Origin: JALYNX01 sp963724825
GTDB taxonomy: Bacteria > Actinomycetota > Acidimicrobiia > Spongiisociales > ZC4RG35
Direction of reading: 5' to 3'
NCBI GenBank assembly: GCA_963724825.1
Contig: CAVRWT010000003.1
Location: 210,223-274,222 of the forward strand
DNA length: 64,000 nucleotides
Under the pieces are notes generated by a model, which had not been told where the DNA came from, did no database searches, and saw only the letters and a program-made list of their open reading frames with translations. This document shows positions 48,138 to 57,661 of this stretch, in pieces. The position numbers and the translations under genes are program-made. Position 1 is the first letter of the stretch. Every line of letters begins with the position of its first letter.

Positions 48138-48509
48138 ATGGATTTCACACTTCATGCATCGCTTCCCGCCGCGGACATCGATCGGGCTCGAGCCTGGTAC
48201 TCCGAGAAACTCGGACTGGAGCCAAACGAAACAGGCCCCGGCGGCGAGCTCCGCTACGAGGCTGGTGGCGTCGGCTTCGGGGTCTACCCATCGATGTTCG
48301 CCGGCACCAATCAGGCGACGGCAGCGTTCTTCGCCGTCAGCGATTTCGACACGGCCTTTGCCGAATTGAAGTCCCGCGGAGTGGTCTTCGAGGACTACGA
48401 CTTCGGTGAGGACTTCCGCACCGTCGACGGAATCATGGAGTCCCCCGACGGCAAGGCAGCCTGGTTCAAGGACTCCGAGGGAAACATCCTCGGCATGGCC
48501 AACATGTAG
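48138..48509 (+). CDS. VOC (glyoxalase/bleomycin-resistance fold) protein 2
   Basis: 123 residues, intact, ATG 48138 with GGAGG four bases upstream. Two beta-alpha-beta-beta-beta halves: MDFTLHASLPAADIDRARAW, LRYEAGGVGFGVYPS, then AAFFAVSDFDTAFAELKSRG, WFKDSEGNILGMANM. Paralogue of the protein at 46563. It begins 35 nt after the HNH gene. Activity not determinable; such proteins range from isomerases to drug-binding proteins. Confidence 0.88.
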   Translation: MDFTLHASLPAADIDRARAWYSEKLGLEPNETGPGGELRYEAGGVGFGVYPSMFAGTNQATAAFFAVSDFDTAFAELKSRGVVFEDYDFGEDFRTVDGIMESPDGKAAWFKDSEGNILGMANM

Positions 48510-48545
48510 GAACAACCCCCCGTCGTCGCAGCCAGTGGCTGCGCC

Positions 48546-48571
48546 GGTCCCCCCTTGAAAGGGGGACAACC
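48546..48571. repeat. Short inverted copy of type A palindromic element
   Basis: GGTCCCCCCTTGAAAGGGGG followed by ACAACC is, on the minus strand, the same GGTTGTCCCCC-TTTCAA-GGGGGGACC that begins the copies at 2599 and 63003. It lies between the VOC and coxS genes. Confidence 0.65.
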
Positions 48572-48657
48572 AAAGCCGACCCGCTCCAGCCTTCACGCCC
48601 CCGATGGTTCTGATAGGTTCCCGCCCGTCCCATCGAACAAGGCCGAAAGGGGTCTTC

Positions 48658-49161
48658 ATGAATGTGTCGATGACCGTCAACGGGCGGGAGGTGTCGGCCG
48701 ACGTTGAGACCAGGACGCTTCTCGTCCATCTCATCCGGGAGAACCTCAATCTCACCGGAACTCACGTCGGGTGTGAGACCGGTTACTGCGGCGCCTGTAC
48801 CGTTCACATCGACGGCAAGCCGGTGAAATCATGCACCATGCTTGCCGTGCAGGCCGAAGGGGCCAACATCATGACCATCGAGGGGCTCGCCAACAACGGC
48901 GAGCTTCATCCGGTTCAGGAGGGTTTTTGGGAGCGCCACGGTCTGCAATGCGGCTTCTGCACGCCCGGCATGATCATGGCGGCAGCCGCCCTCCTCGCTG
49001 AGAACGACAACCCCTCGGAAACCGAGATCCGGCACGGCATAGAGGGCAACCTCTGTCGCTGCACCGGCTATCACAACATCGTCCGCGCCGTCGAGTACGC
49101 CGGGGCGAGGATGCGTGGCGAAGAGCCCGCTGCACCGGATTGGGAAGGGGTGACCACCTGA
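48658..49161 (+). CDS. coxS: (2Fe-2S) subunit of molybdenum hydroxylase (CoxS-like)
   Basis: 167 residues from ATG 48658 (AAAGGGG upstream). N-terminal plant-type ferredoxin domain with cluster Cys in HVGCETGYCGACTVHIDGKP and KSCTML. C-terminal helical [2Fe-2S] domain: LQCGFCTPGMIMAAAALL and EGNLCRCTGYHNIVRAV. This is the small subunit of xanthine oxidase/CO dehydrogenase-type enzymes. Stop and next ATG overlap (TGATG), coupling it to coxL. Gene order is S-L-M. Confidence 0.93.
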   Translation: MNVSMTVNGREVSADVETRTLLVHLIRENLNLTGTHVGCETGYCGACTVHIDGKPVKSCTMLAVQAEGANIMTIEGLANNGELHPVQEGFWERHGLQCGFCTPGMIMAAAALLAENDNPSETEIRHGIEGNLCRCTGYHNIVRAVEYAGARMRGEEPAAPDWEGVTT

Positions 49162-51536
49162 TGGCTACCACCAGTGTCATGGGCGGCTCGGTACGCCGCC
49201 GTGAAGATCCCGCCCTCATCCAAGGCTACGGGGAGTACGTAGACGACCTCACTCCCACCGGCATGCTCCACGTTGCCTTCCTCAGATCCACGGTGGCCAG
49301 AGCCAAGATCACCAGGCTCGACACCTCGGCCGCCAAAGAGATGAAAGGCGTCGTCGCCATCTACACCCACGACGACGTGGCCCATCTCGGCCCGTTGCTG
49401 GCGCAGGTGCCGATCGGGAAGCTGCGTCCCCTGCTCGCCGCCGGCGAGGTGAACCACGTCGGTGAGGCGGTGGCGATGGTCGTGGCCGAAGACCGCTATC
49501 AGGCCCAGGATGCCGTCGAGGCGATCGACGTCGACTACGACACGCTGCCCGCCATCATCGACCTCAAGAAGGCCGCATCCGACGAGGTGAAGGTCCACGA
49601 CGAGCTCGACTCCAACGTCCTCCACACCTGGACCTATCACGGCTACTGGGCCGCACTCGGTCTCGAGGATCAGACCCCGCAGGTGGATGCCGCAATGGAG
49701 CGGGATGACGCCGTCGTCGTCTCCTTGGAGATGATCAACCAACGCCTGATCCCGGTGGCCATCGAGCCCCGGTCGGTGCTGGCCGAGTACAACCCCGGAT
49801 ACAGCTGCTTCACGATTCACAGCTCCACCCAGGTCCCTCACGCCCTCGGAGGCGCGATTTCGAAGACCTTCGGGATGAAGTCCCCCTCGGTTCGGGTGAT
49901 CGCACCCGAAGTTGGTGGTGGTTTCGGCAGCAAGCTCAACGTCTACAACGACGAGATCCTGGTGTCATTCGCCGCCAAGGAGCTGGGACGCCCCGTGAAG
50001 TGGACCGAGACCCGCCGCGAGGCGGCAGGGTCGACCATCCATGGCCGGGGCTGGATCGGCACCGCCACCCTCGTGGGGACCAAGGACGGCCAGTTCCTCG
50101 GGTACAAGCTGGATGCCATCGCCGACATGGGCGCCTACACCCAGAACTTCACTGTCGCCATCCCCCTCCTCGGGCTCTGGATCGCCTCCGGGCAATACAA
50201 GATGCCGGTCTCGTGGACCGTGGCCTGTGTGGTGACCAACACCATGACCACCGACGCCTACCGGGGCGCCGGACGTCCCGAGGCGATCTACTACCTGGAA
50301 CGGATCATCGACACCTATGCACGTGAGATCGGGATGGATCCCCTCGAGGTGCGGAAGAAGAACTTCTGGCAGCCCGACGAGTTCCCCGCCCAGATGGGCT
50401 GCGGATTCTCGCTCGACTCCGGTAGCTATGAAGCCGCCGTCGACAAGCTGGTCGAAGTCAGCGACTACGCCGGTATGCGCCGCCGCCAGGAGGAGGCGCG
50501 GGCCGAGGGCCGTCTCGTCGGGGTCGGGGTCGGCTCCTATGTCGAAGTCTGTGGCTTCGGGCCGGCGATCCTCGCCGAGATCGGGTTCTCCTGGGCCAAC
50601 TACGGGCTTCCGGCATCGTTCAACGGATCGGGCCTGGTCCGGGTCAATCCCGACGCCACGGTGACCGTCGTCATCGGGACCGGCCCCACCGGACAGGGCC
50701 ACGAGACCACATGGGCCCAACTCGTCGGAGATGGCCTGGGGATCCCGGTCGAGGACATCAGGGTTCTGCACGGCGACACCCGTGAGCATCCGATGGGGAT
50801 CGGCACCTTCGGCAGCCGGTCGATATCAGTCGACGGGACGGCCACCTACGAGGCAACCCTGAAGGTCAAGGAGAAGGCGGCCAAGATCGCGGCACACCTG
50901 TTGGAGGCATCGGCCGAGGACATCGTCTTCGCCGACGGCGGCGCCCACGTCGCCGGCACACCCGACAAGCGGGTCGAGTGGGCTGCGATCGCCAAGGCCG
51001 CCTATCAGGCGCACACCAGCCCGGATGATGTCGACAGCGGGCTCGAAGCCCACACCTCGTTCAGCCCGGGCAACGCCACCTGGCCCTTCGGGACCCACCT
51101 GGCGATGGTCGAAGTCGACCCCGACACCGGCGACGTCGAGATCCTCGAGTATCACGCCGTGGATGACTGCGGCAACGTGATCAGCCCGATGATCGTCAAC
51201 GGGCAGGTCCACGGCGGAATCGCTCAGGGGATCGGCCAGGCGATGTTCGAGGATGCGATCTACGACGCTGACGGCAACATGCTCACCGGGTCGCTTCTCG
51301 ACTACCCACTCCCGACTGCAGCAGACCTCCCCTCGTTCGATCTCCATCGGACGGTGACCCCGTCACCGGTCAATCCGCTGGGCGTCAAGGGGATCGGCGA
51401 GGCCGGAACCATCGGCTCGGCTCACACCATGGTCAACGCCGTGGTGGATGCATTGAGCCCGATGGGGGTCAAACACATAGACATGCCATTGCGACCGAAG
51501 CGGGTGTGGCAGGCGATGCAGGAAGCGAGGGGCTGA
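49161..51536 (+). CDS. coxL: Molybdopterin-binding large subunit, form II CoxL-like
   Basis: 791 residues from ATG 49161, full family length. N-terminal SVRRREDPALIQGYGEYVDD; Moco-binding segments VGGGFGSKLNVYNDEILVSF and GTGPTGQGHETTWAQLV; C-terminal GVKGIGEAGTIGSAHTMVNA with the catalytic Glu. The active-site loop is TTDAYRGAGRPEAIYYLER. AYRGAGR is the form II signature, unlike AYRCSFR of genuine (form I) CO dehydrogenase, so CO oxidation should not be assumed; another aldehyde or purine-like substrate is likely. Confidence 0.93.
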   Translation: MATTSVMGGSVRRREDPALIQGYGEYVDDLTPTGMLHVAFLRSTVARAKITRLDTSAAKEMKGVVAIYTHDDVAHLGPLLAQVPIGKLRPLLAAGEVNHVGEAVAMVVAEDRYQAQDAVEAIDVDYDTLPAIIDLKKAASDEVKVHDELDSNVLHTWTYHGYWAALGLEDQTPQVDAAMERDDAVVVSLEMINQRLIPVAIEPRSVLAEYNPGYSCFTIHSSTQVPHALGGAISKTFGMKSPSVRVIAPEVGGGFGSKLNVYNDEILVSFAAKELGRPVKWTETRREAAGSTIHGRGWIGTATLVGTKDGQFLGYKLDAIADMGAYTQNFTVAIPLLGLWIASGQYKMPVSWTVACVVTNTMTTDAYRGAGRPEAIYYLERIIDTYAREIGMDPLEVRKKNFWQPDEFPAQMGCGFSLDSGSYEAAVDKLVEVSDYAGMRRRQEEARAEGRLVGVGVGSYVEVCGFGPAILAEIGFSWANYGLPASFNGSGLVRVNPDATVTVVIGTGPTGQGHETTWAQLVGDGLGIPVEDIRVLHGDTREHPMGIGTFGSRSISVDGTATYEATLKVKEKAAKIAAHLLEASAEDIVFADGGAHVAGTPDKRVEWAAIAKAAYQAHTSPDDVDSGLEAHTSFSPGNATWPFGTHLAMVEVDPDTGDVEILEYHAVDDCGNVISPMIVNGQVHGGIAQGIGQAMFEDAIYDADGNMLTGSLLDYPLPTAADLPSFDLHRTVTPSPVNPLGVKGIGEAGTIGSAHTMVNAVVDALSPMGVKHIDMPLRPKRVWQAMQEARG

Positions 51537-51537
51537 G

Positions 51538-52399
51538 ATGTATCCGAGAAGCTTCGAATATGTGGCCCCGGCCAGCCTCGAAGAGGCGTTCTCCGCTCTC
51601 GGAGACGACGCCAAGGTGATGGCTGGCGGGATGAGCCTGCTTCCCCTGATGAAGATGCGGCTGTTCTCCCCGGGAACGGTGGTGGACATCGGCCGGATCA
51701 CCGGTCTCGACGCCGTGGAGGACGCCGGGAGATCACATCTCCATCGGCGCCCTGGTGCGCCACGCCACCACGGCGTCCGACCCGCTGGTGGCGGCGAACG
51801 CCGCCGCCCTGGCCGCGGCGGCATCGCTCACCGGAGACGTCCAAGTCAGGAACCGGGGAACCACGTGTGGCTCCCTGGCTCATGCAGACGTGGCCGCCGA
51901 CCAACCGGCGGCCGCCATTGCCTGCGGGGCGACGATGGTCGCCCAGTCGGCTTCGGGGTCCAGGGAGATCGGCTCGGAGAGCTTCTTTGTCGACGCCCTG
52001 ACCTCCGCCCTGCGGTCCGACGAGATCCTGGTTGCCATCAACATCCCCAAGGCGGGGCCTGGCGAAGGGTCGGCCTACGACAAGCTGGGCCGCCGCGGCG
52101 GGCACTCGGACTACGCAGTGGCCGGGGCCGCAGCCTGGGTCAAGAAGTCCAACGGGACCGTTGAGGACGCCAGAGTGGCCCTGACCGGAGTCGGGACCCG
52201 GGCCATGCTCGCCGAGGGCGTGGGCCAGGCAATCATCGGAACCGACGGGTCGGAAGCGGCGATCAAGGCAGCCGCAGAGCATGCACTCGAAGGGGTGACG
52301 GTGCTCGAGGACCTCTACGGGTCGGTCGAGTACAAGTCACATCTGGCCAAGGTCTATGTGAGCCGGGCGCTCAAGGCGGCCCTCGCCAACGCAGGCTGA
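51538..52399 (+). CDS. coxM: FAD-binding medium subunit (CoxM-like), one frameshift
   Basis: About 286 residues from ATG 51538, 1 nt after coxL. FAD-binding motifs: KVMAGGMSLLPLMKMRLFSP (the AGGxSL loop) and VRNRGTTCGSLAHADVAADQ (the TxGG-type loop). After a one-base insertion in the GGG near 51729, HISIGALVRHATTASDP restores the frame. C-terminal KLGRRGGHSDYAVAGAAAWV and VEYKSHLAKVYVSRAL are usual. It transfers electrons from the Fe-S subunit to an acceptor through FAD. Completes the S-L-M heterotrimer. Confidence 0.9.
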
Positions 52400-52422
52400 C
52401 ACAAGTAACTGGATCCGAGGGG

Positions 52423-52440
52423 GCGGCCCGTCAGGGCCGC
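52423..52440. terminator. Hairpin between convergent coxM and uspA-like genes
   Basis: GCGGCCC-GTCA-GGGCCGC, a perfect 7-bp stem. Only TCTCTC follows on the plus strand, so it is a weak or bidirectional terminator candidate. Confidence 0.5.
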
Positions 52441-52451
52441 TCTCTCCGCGT

Positions 52452-53306
52452 TCAGGGCCGGCGAAACAGGTTCTTGGCGCGGGCGACGAGCACATCGCAA
52501 GGCGCCTCGGTGACCAGGCCCTCGGCGATCGTGCCCAACAGGACCATCCTCGTCGCTGACGCTCCCCGGCTGGCCACCACCACGAGGTCCGCCCCCCGTC
52601 GCCTCACGATCTCGTCGATGGTCTCAGTCGGAGGGCCATCGACGACCAGGGTTCGAATATCCCCATCCCATCCGGCCGTGAACTCATCCATCCGCTCCTC
52701 AGCCATCGCGAGCCTGGTACCTCTAGAGGCTTCCAACTCCTCGCGATAGAGCCCGGCGTCGGACAGGATCTGGTCGAATCGAGACGGCAGCGAGAAGAGG
52801 ACTGTGATATCGGCGCCGGGAAAGGCTTCGAGGGAGCGATTCACCGCAATTCGTGACTGTTCGGAGAAGTCGACGGCGGCGATGATCTTCCGATAGGGAA
52901 CCCGGGGCTGGCGGCGTACCACCAGTGTGTCCGTCGTGGTCTTGCGGGCAACCCGTTTCGCCACCGGGCCCACGGCAAAGGCATCGATCGAGGAAGATCC
53001 GACCACGACGAGGCTGGCATTCTTGCCACGGGCGGCGAGCTCCCATGAAGGCGACCCTTTGACCACCTCCAGGGTGACCGGAACCTCGCTTCGCTCTCTG
53101 ACCCACTCCGCGAGACGCTCGGCCTCGGTCGTCTGGTGGTCGCGCATCAGTCGGGCCAGCCCGGGCTCGATCATCGCCTCGCCAAGGGGCTCGAGGACGT
53201 GGACCAGATTGAGGTCCGCGCCAGTGGCCTCTGCCATCATGCGGGCCCTGTCGGCTACACGCCGGCCCATTGCTGTCAGGTCAATTCCCGCTACGACGGG
53301 CCGCAA
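52452..53306 (-). CDS. Tandem universal stress protein (UspA x2)
   Basis: 284 residues from ATG 53306. Two Usp domains, at ~1-140 (MRPVVAGIDLTAMGRRVADR, ASLVVVGSSSIDAFAVGPVA) and ~145-284 (YRKIIAAVDFSEQSRIAVNR, ADLVVVASRGASATRMVLLG, SVTEAP-type end EGLVTEAPCDVLVARA). The ATP-binding G-2x-G-9x-G(S/T) loop is only partly kept (GSSSIDAFAVG; SRGASATRMVLLG). A stress or dormancy-associated cytosolic protein. Lies upstream of, and separate from, aat. Confidence 0.9.
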   Translation of the reverse strand: MRPVVAGIDLTAMGRRVADRARMMAEATGADLNLVHVLEPLGEAMIEPGLARLMRDHQTTEAERLAEWVRERSEVPVTLEVVKGSPSWELAARGKNASLVVVGSSSIDAFAVGPVAKRVARKTTTDTLVVRRQPRVPYRKIIAAVDFSEQSRIAVNRSLEAFPGADITVLFSLPSRFDQILSDAGLYREELEASRGTRLAMAEERMDEFTAGWDGDIRTLVVDGPPTETIDEIVRRRGADLVVVASRGASATRMVLLGTIAEGLVTEAPCDVLVARAKNLFRRP

Positions 53307-53335
53307 AAGACTCCTCCCGGGGAAGTGGGGCGACT

Positions 53336-54013
53336 CTACAGACTGTCCACATGGTGCGACGAAGCGAAAGGATCAGGACCGTCGAGGGCCTCGGGAAGCA
53401 ACTCGAGGTAGGCGCGGCGGCCGATCACCGTGGCGCCGAGCGTCTGCAGATGCGGTGTTTGCCATTGGACATCGAGCAACCTGCCCCCGCCCTGGCTCAT
53501 GACCACCACCAGATGGACGAGGGCGACCTTCGAGGCATCGCGGGCGTCGTGGAACATCGACTCACCGGCAAACATGCCACCGATGGAGACCCCGTAGAGG
53601 CCGCCGGCCAGGGCCCCATCGTCATCCCACACCTCGATGGAATGGGCCCAACCGAGCCGGGCCAGCTCCACGTAGGCCTTGACGAACTCGTCGGTGATCC
53701 ACCCGTCCCGACGGGTGGGGTCGGCGCATCCGTAGATGACACCCTCGAAGTCGGCGTCGACCGACACCCGGTAGCGGCGACACGACTGACGCAGAGACCG
53801 GCTGATGTGGAGCCCACGCAGCGGGATGATCGCCCGGTCCACCGGGGACCACCAACCGAGGTGCCCGTCGGGGAGGGTCATCGGGAACATTCCCTTTCGA
53901 TATGCCTGAAGCAGGGTGCCCGGAGCGAGGTCACCGCCCACCGCGATCACATCTCCGTCGTCATCACTCGGCTCCGGAAGCAGGAACTGGGAGGGGATGG
54001 GTTCAATGGCCAA
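53336..54013 (-). CDS. aat: Leucyl/phenylalanyl-tRNA--protein transferase
   Basis: 225 residues from ATG 54013, normal Aat length. Family signature stretches: VIAVGGDLAPGTLLQAYRKG, MFPMTLPDGHLGWWSPVDRA, GWITDEFVKAYVELARLGWA, HSIEVWDDDGALAGGLYGVS, GGMFAGESMFHDARDASKVA and LLDVQWQTPHLQTLGA. It adds Leu or Phe from charged tRNA to N-terminal basic residues, creating N-degrons for ClpS/ClpAP. The 49-bp gap to the divergent FAD enzyme gene holds both promoters. Confidence 0.96.
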   Translation of the reverse strand: MAIEPIPSQFLLPEPSDDDGDVIAVGGDLAPGTLLQAYRKGMFPMTLPDGHLGWWSPVDRAIIPLRGLHISRSLRQSCRRYRVSVDADFEGVIYGCADPTRRDGWITDEFVKAYVELARLGWAHSIEVWDDDGALAGGLYGVSIGGMFAGESMFHDARDASKVALVHLVVVMSQGGGRLLDVQWQTPHLQTLGATVIGRRAYLELLPEALDGPDPFASSHHVDSL

Positions 54014-54062
54014 CGATCTGATTGTTCCAGAGTGGAGCGCGAGGTGTCCGTAGGCTGCCCCG

Positions 54063-55188
54063 ATGCCTGACTTCGTAGTGATCGGCGGCGGGATCGCCGG
54101 TGTGGCTGCAGCAGCCCATCTCGCGCCACACGGTCAGGTCACGCTCCTCGAGACGGAGTCCACTCTCGCCTTTCACACCACCGGCCGGTCGGCGGCGATG
54201 TTCACTGCCAACTACGGCGGACAGGCGTCCAGGCCCCTGGCCCAGGCCAGTCGGGCATTCCTGGAGAATCCGCCCGAGGGATCGGCCGACTCGCCAGTGC
54301 TTGCCCGCCGGGGAGCGCTTTGGATAGCGGATCACGACCAGGCCCCTTTGCTGGCTGAGCGCGCCGATTCGGGGCGCAGGCTGGGCGCCGATCTCGAGAT
54401 GCTCGACGCCAACCAGGCCGCTGAATTGGTTCCGGTGCTGAATCGAGAACTGCTCGCCGGTGGACTGCTCGACCCTGATGCGGCCGACCTCGACGTAGCC
54501 GCCCTCCATCAGGCTTTCGTGCGCCTGGCGCGCCGTGAAGACGCGACGATCCTCACCTCGAGCCCGGTCACGGAGCTCAACCAAACCTGCAACCGGTTGG
54601 CGGGTTCGATCCGGGAACGACACTCTGGACTGCGATGCCGTCGTGAACGCTGCCGGAGCGTGGGGGGATCAAGTGGCGGCCCTTGCTGGAATCGCCCCGA
54701 TCGGCCTGACCCCGATGCGGCGGACCGCCTTCATGGTCCCCGGCGCTGACTCCTACTCCCGTTGGCCCCTTGTCGACGACATAGAAGACGGCTTCTACTT
54801 CAAGTCTGACGGAACACAGATCCTCTGCTCCCTCGCCGAGGAGAATCCGGACGAGCCGGGCGACCCCCGGCCTCGCCCCGAGGACGTGGCCCTGGCCATC
54901 GAGAGGATCAACAGGGCCACCACGCTCGCCATTCGCACGGTGAACTCGAACTGGGTTGGTCTTCGCACTTTCGCACCAGATCGAGAAATGGTGATCGGAG
55001 AAGAGCCTGGCGCGCCCGGCTTCTTCTGGCTGGTGGGTCAGGGCGGGACCGGCATAATGACCTCTCCCGCATATGGTGAGCTGCTGGCAAGCCAGGTGCT
55101 GCGAGCCCCGATACCAATCTCACTGACCGCGGCCGGAGTCGACCCGGTGAAGACCCTCCCCGACCGGTTCCGAGAAGCCCCCTCTTAG
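54063..55188 (+). CDS. FAD-dependent D-amino-acid dehydrogenase-like (DauA/DAO family), one frameshift
   Basis: About 374 residues from ATG 54063. Dinucleotide-binding VVIGGGIAGVAAAAHLAPHG at the N-terminus; FHTTGRSAAMFTANYG resembles the HSTGRSAA stretch of D-arginine dehydrogenase. After a break near 54615: CDAVVNAAGAWGDQVAALAG, GFYFKSDGTQILCSLAEENP, VGLRTFAPDREMVIGEEPGA and GQGGTGIMTSPAYGELLA. Predicted oxidative deamination of a D-amino acid, possibly D-arginine; specificity is inference. 13 nt before the FdhF-like gene. Confidence 0.82.
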
Positions 55189-55201
55189 AATCGGGCGCAG
55201 A

Positions 55202-57661
55202 ATGAGACAGGTCAACGCGGGCGGCGGCTTCCCCGCGATCTGGTACACCTGGCGCAAGGCCAGGGAGGCGGGCGGAGTCCGCAGTCTCTACAAGGCCATG
55301 CGCTCCAACAATGCCTGCAAGACCTGCGCGTTGGGGATGGGCGGGCAACTCGGTGGCATGGTCAACGAGAAGGGCCATTTCCCGGAGGTCTGCAAGAAGT
55401 CGATCCAGGCGATGAGCGCCGACATGCAGGGGGCGATCCAGCCCAGCTTCTTCAAGCGCTTCGACCTCGAGCAGCTACGAGCCTTTACCCCTCGGGAGAT
55501 GGAGGCCGCCGGGCGTCTCACCCAGCCCCTGTATGCGGGGCCGATCGACCGCCGCTACCGGGTGATCTCCTGGGATGAGGCCCTGATGCGGATCGGGAAG
55601 AAGATGATCCGGCCACCGAGCCAGAGCAGGCCTTCTTCTACACCAGCGGACGCTCGTCCAACGAGGCCGGATTCTTGCTCCAGTTGCTGGCGCGGATCTA
55701 CGGGACCAACAACGTCAACAACTGCTCGTACTACTGCCATCAGGCATCGGGCGTGGCCTTGAGCGCAGTCACCGGCTCGGGCACCGCCACGGTCGAGCTG
55801 GGTGACCTCGACTCGATGGGCAAGGACGACATCGTCTTCATCATCGGAGCCAACCCCGCCTCCAATCATCCTCGTCTGATGACAACCCTCGCCCATCTCA
55901 AGCGCCGCGGGGGCCGGGTCGTGGTGGTCAACCCGCTCGCGAAACGGGACTGGTCCGGTTCAAAGTCCCTTCGGACGTCAGAAGCCTCTTCTTCGGCAGC
56001 AAGATCGCCGACGAGTACGTCCAGCCCCACATCGGGGGCGACATTGCCTTCCTGTCCGGGGTCTCCAAGCGGATCGTGGAGATGGGCGGCGGCGACCCCG
56101 CTTCGTGGAGGATCACGCCGAAGGCTGGGAGGAGTTCGTCTCCCTCGACCGGCTCGACTGGGACACCATCGTCAGCCGCTCGGGGGTGCCCAGGTCGACC
56201 ATCGATCGGGTCGCCGCCCTCTACGCGGCCGCCCCACGCGCCGTCTTCTGCTGGGCGATGGGGATCACCCACCACGAGCACGGGGTGCACAACGTCCAGG
56301 CGATAGCCAACCTCGCCATGACCCGAGGGATGCTGGGACGCACCTGCGTCCGCTCCACTCGCGATCGCCGGGGATCGGCTCGATGGGGGTCAGCCCCAAG
56401 ATGAAGGAGCGTCCTCCAGCGTGGCCCGGGGTCCACTCCCGGATGGCACCATGTCTGCGCCCGAGATTCGCTTGTGCCTCGGCGGAAACCTCTTCGGCTC
56501 CAACCCCGATGCCGAGTTCGCCACCCGGGCGATGGGTGCGATCGACATGGTCGTCTACATGTCGACGACTGAGGAGCCGCAGCCCACAACCCAGGAGTCG
56601 ATGTTCAATTATGTGCGACTGTCCGATGGCGGTCCGGTACGCCACGAAGGTCCTGGGCCGAGGTCTCGGTGATCGCCGACCTCGGCAAGGCGGTGACCGA
56701 GGATCGAATCCTGGATTGGGACTCGATGCGTCGATACGGGCGGATTCGCGAGGCCATCGCCAAGGTGATCCCCGGCTACGAGGCGATCGGCAACATCGAG
56801 CAGACCAAGAAGGAATTTCAAATCACGGGCCGCACCTTCCACGACCGGGAGTTCCCGACGGAGTCGGGCCGTGCCCGGTTCCACGTACTGGAGCTTCCCG
56901 TGCCCGCCGGTGGCAATGGCAGCCTCCGACTGATGACAGTCCGTAGTGAGGGCCAGTTCAACACCGTGGTGTACGAGGACTACGACCTCTATCGAGGGCA
57001 AGACCGACGAGATGTGATCATGATGAGCCAGGAGGACATCGACCGGCTCGGATTCCAACCCGATCAGCGGGTGACGGTCACCAGCGACACCGGGGAGATG
57101 CACGGGTTGCTGGTGCGCCCGATCGACATCCGGCCGGGGAACACCGTCATGTACTACCCGGAGGCAAACGTCCTGGTCCCCCGGGGTGTTGACCCGGCCT
57201 CGAAGACGCCAGGCTTCAAGAACACGGTGGTGACGGTGACCCCTGTTTCTCCCCCCAGGAGCGAAGCTGTTTCCTCCCCCAGGAGCGAAGCGACGTTGGG
57301 GGAGGTGGCGCCCTTGGCGACGGAGTGGACCGGCGGAGCCGGGGAGGGGGGCACCCCTCCCCCACCGAACCGCCTAAGCGCCGCCCCGGCGTTCCAGCCA
57401 GTCGGCAAGAGGGCTCGACATCTGCGCCGCCCGACTTCCCCAGTCGTAGACCACGGCGGAGCCGGCGAAATGATCGTGCCAGGCACGTCGCTCTCTCCCC
57501 CACACCACGCCGATCAGCCCCAGGCCGAAGACCGCGATGCTGATGGGAAAGGTGAGTGTTCTGATCAGGGCCCGGTTCCCGCCGAGGCCAACTGTGCCGT
57601 CGGCGCCGACAACCCGGAGGCCAAGCACGGTCTTGCCGGCCGTCTTCCCGAAAACGGCTAG
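55202..57661 (+). CDS. FdhF/YdeP-family molybdopterin oxidoreductase alpha subunit, multiply frameshifted
   Basis: Starts at ATG 55202 (RQVNAGGGFPAIWYTWRKAR). Fe-S region RSNNACKTCALGMGGQLGGM; Moco domain YTSGRSSNEAGFLLQLLARI, YCHQASGVALSAVTGSGTAT, FIIGANPASNHPRLMTTLAH; later MGITHHEHGVHNVQAIANLA, IGSMGVSPKMKER, LCLGGNLFGSNPDAEFATRA; C-terminal RPGNTVMYYPEANVLVPRGV. Breaks near 55607, 55945, 56098, 56355 and 56660. The typical family end is near 57230; the frame then runs on through a palindromic element (57243-57363) and antisense to the RDD gene, stopping at 57659-57661, so the true C-terminus is uncertain. Reaction unknown. Confidence 0.75.
57243..57363. repeat. GC-rich palindromic element, type B copy 3, overlapping an ORF end
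   Basis: TTTCTCCCCCCAGGAGCGAA, then a second CCTCCCCCAGGAGCGAAGCG...GTTGGGGGAGGTGG palindrome (57272-57307), then CCGGCGGAGCCGGGGAGGGG. The inner palindrome is the reverse complement of the module at 34443-34478, with one difference. It spans the gap between the FdhF-like and RDD genes. Confidence 0.75.
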
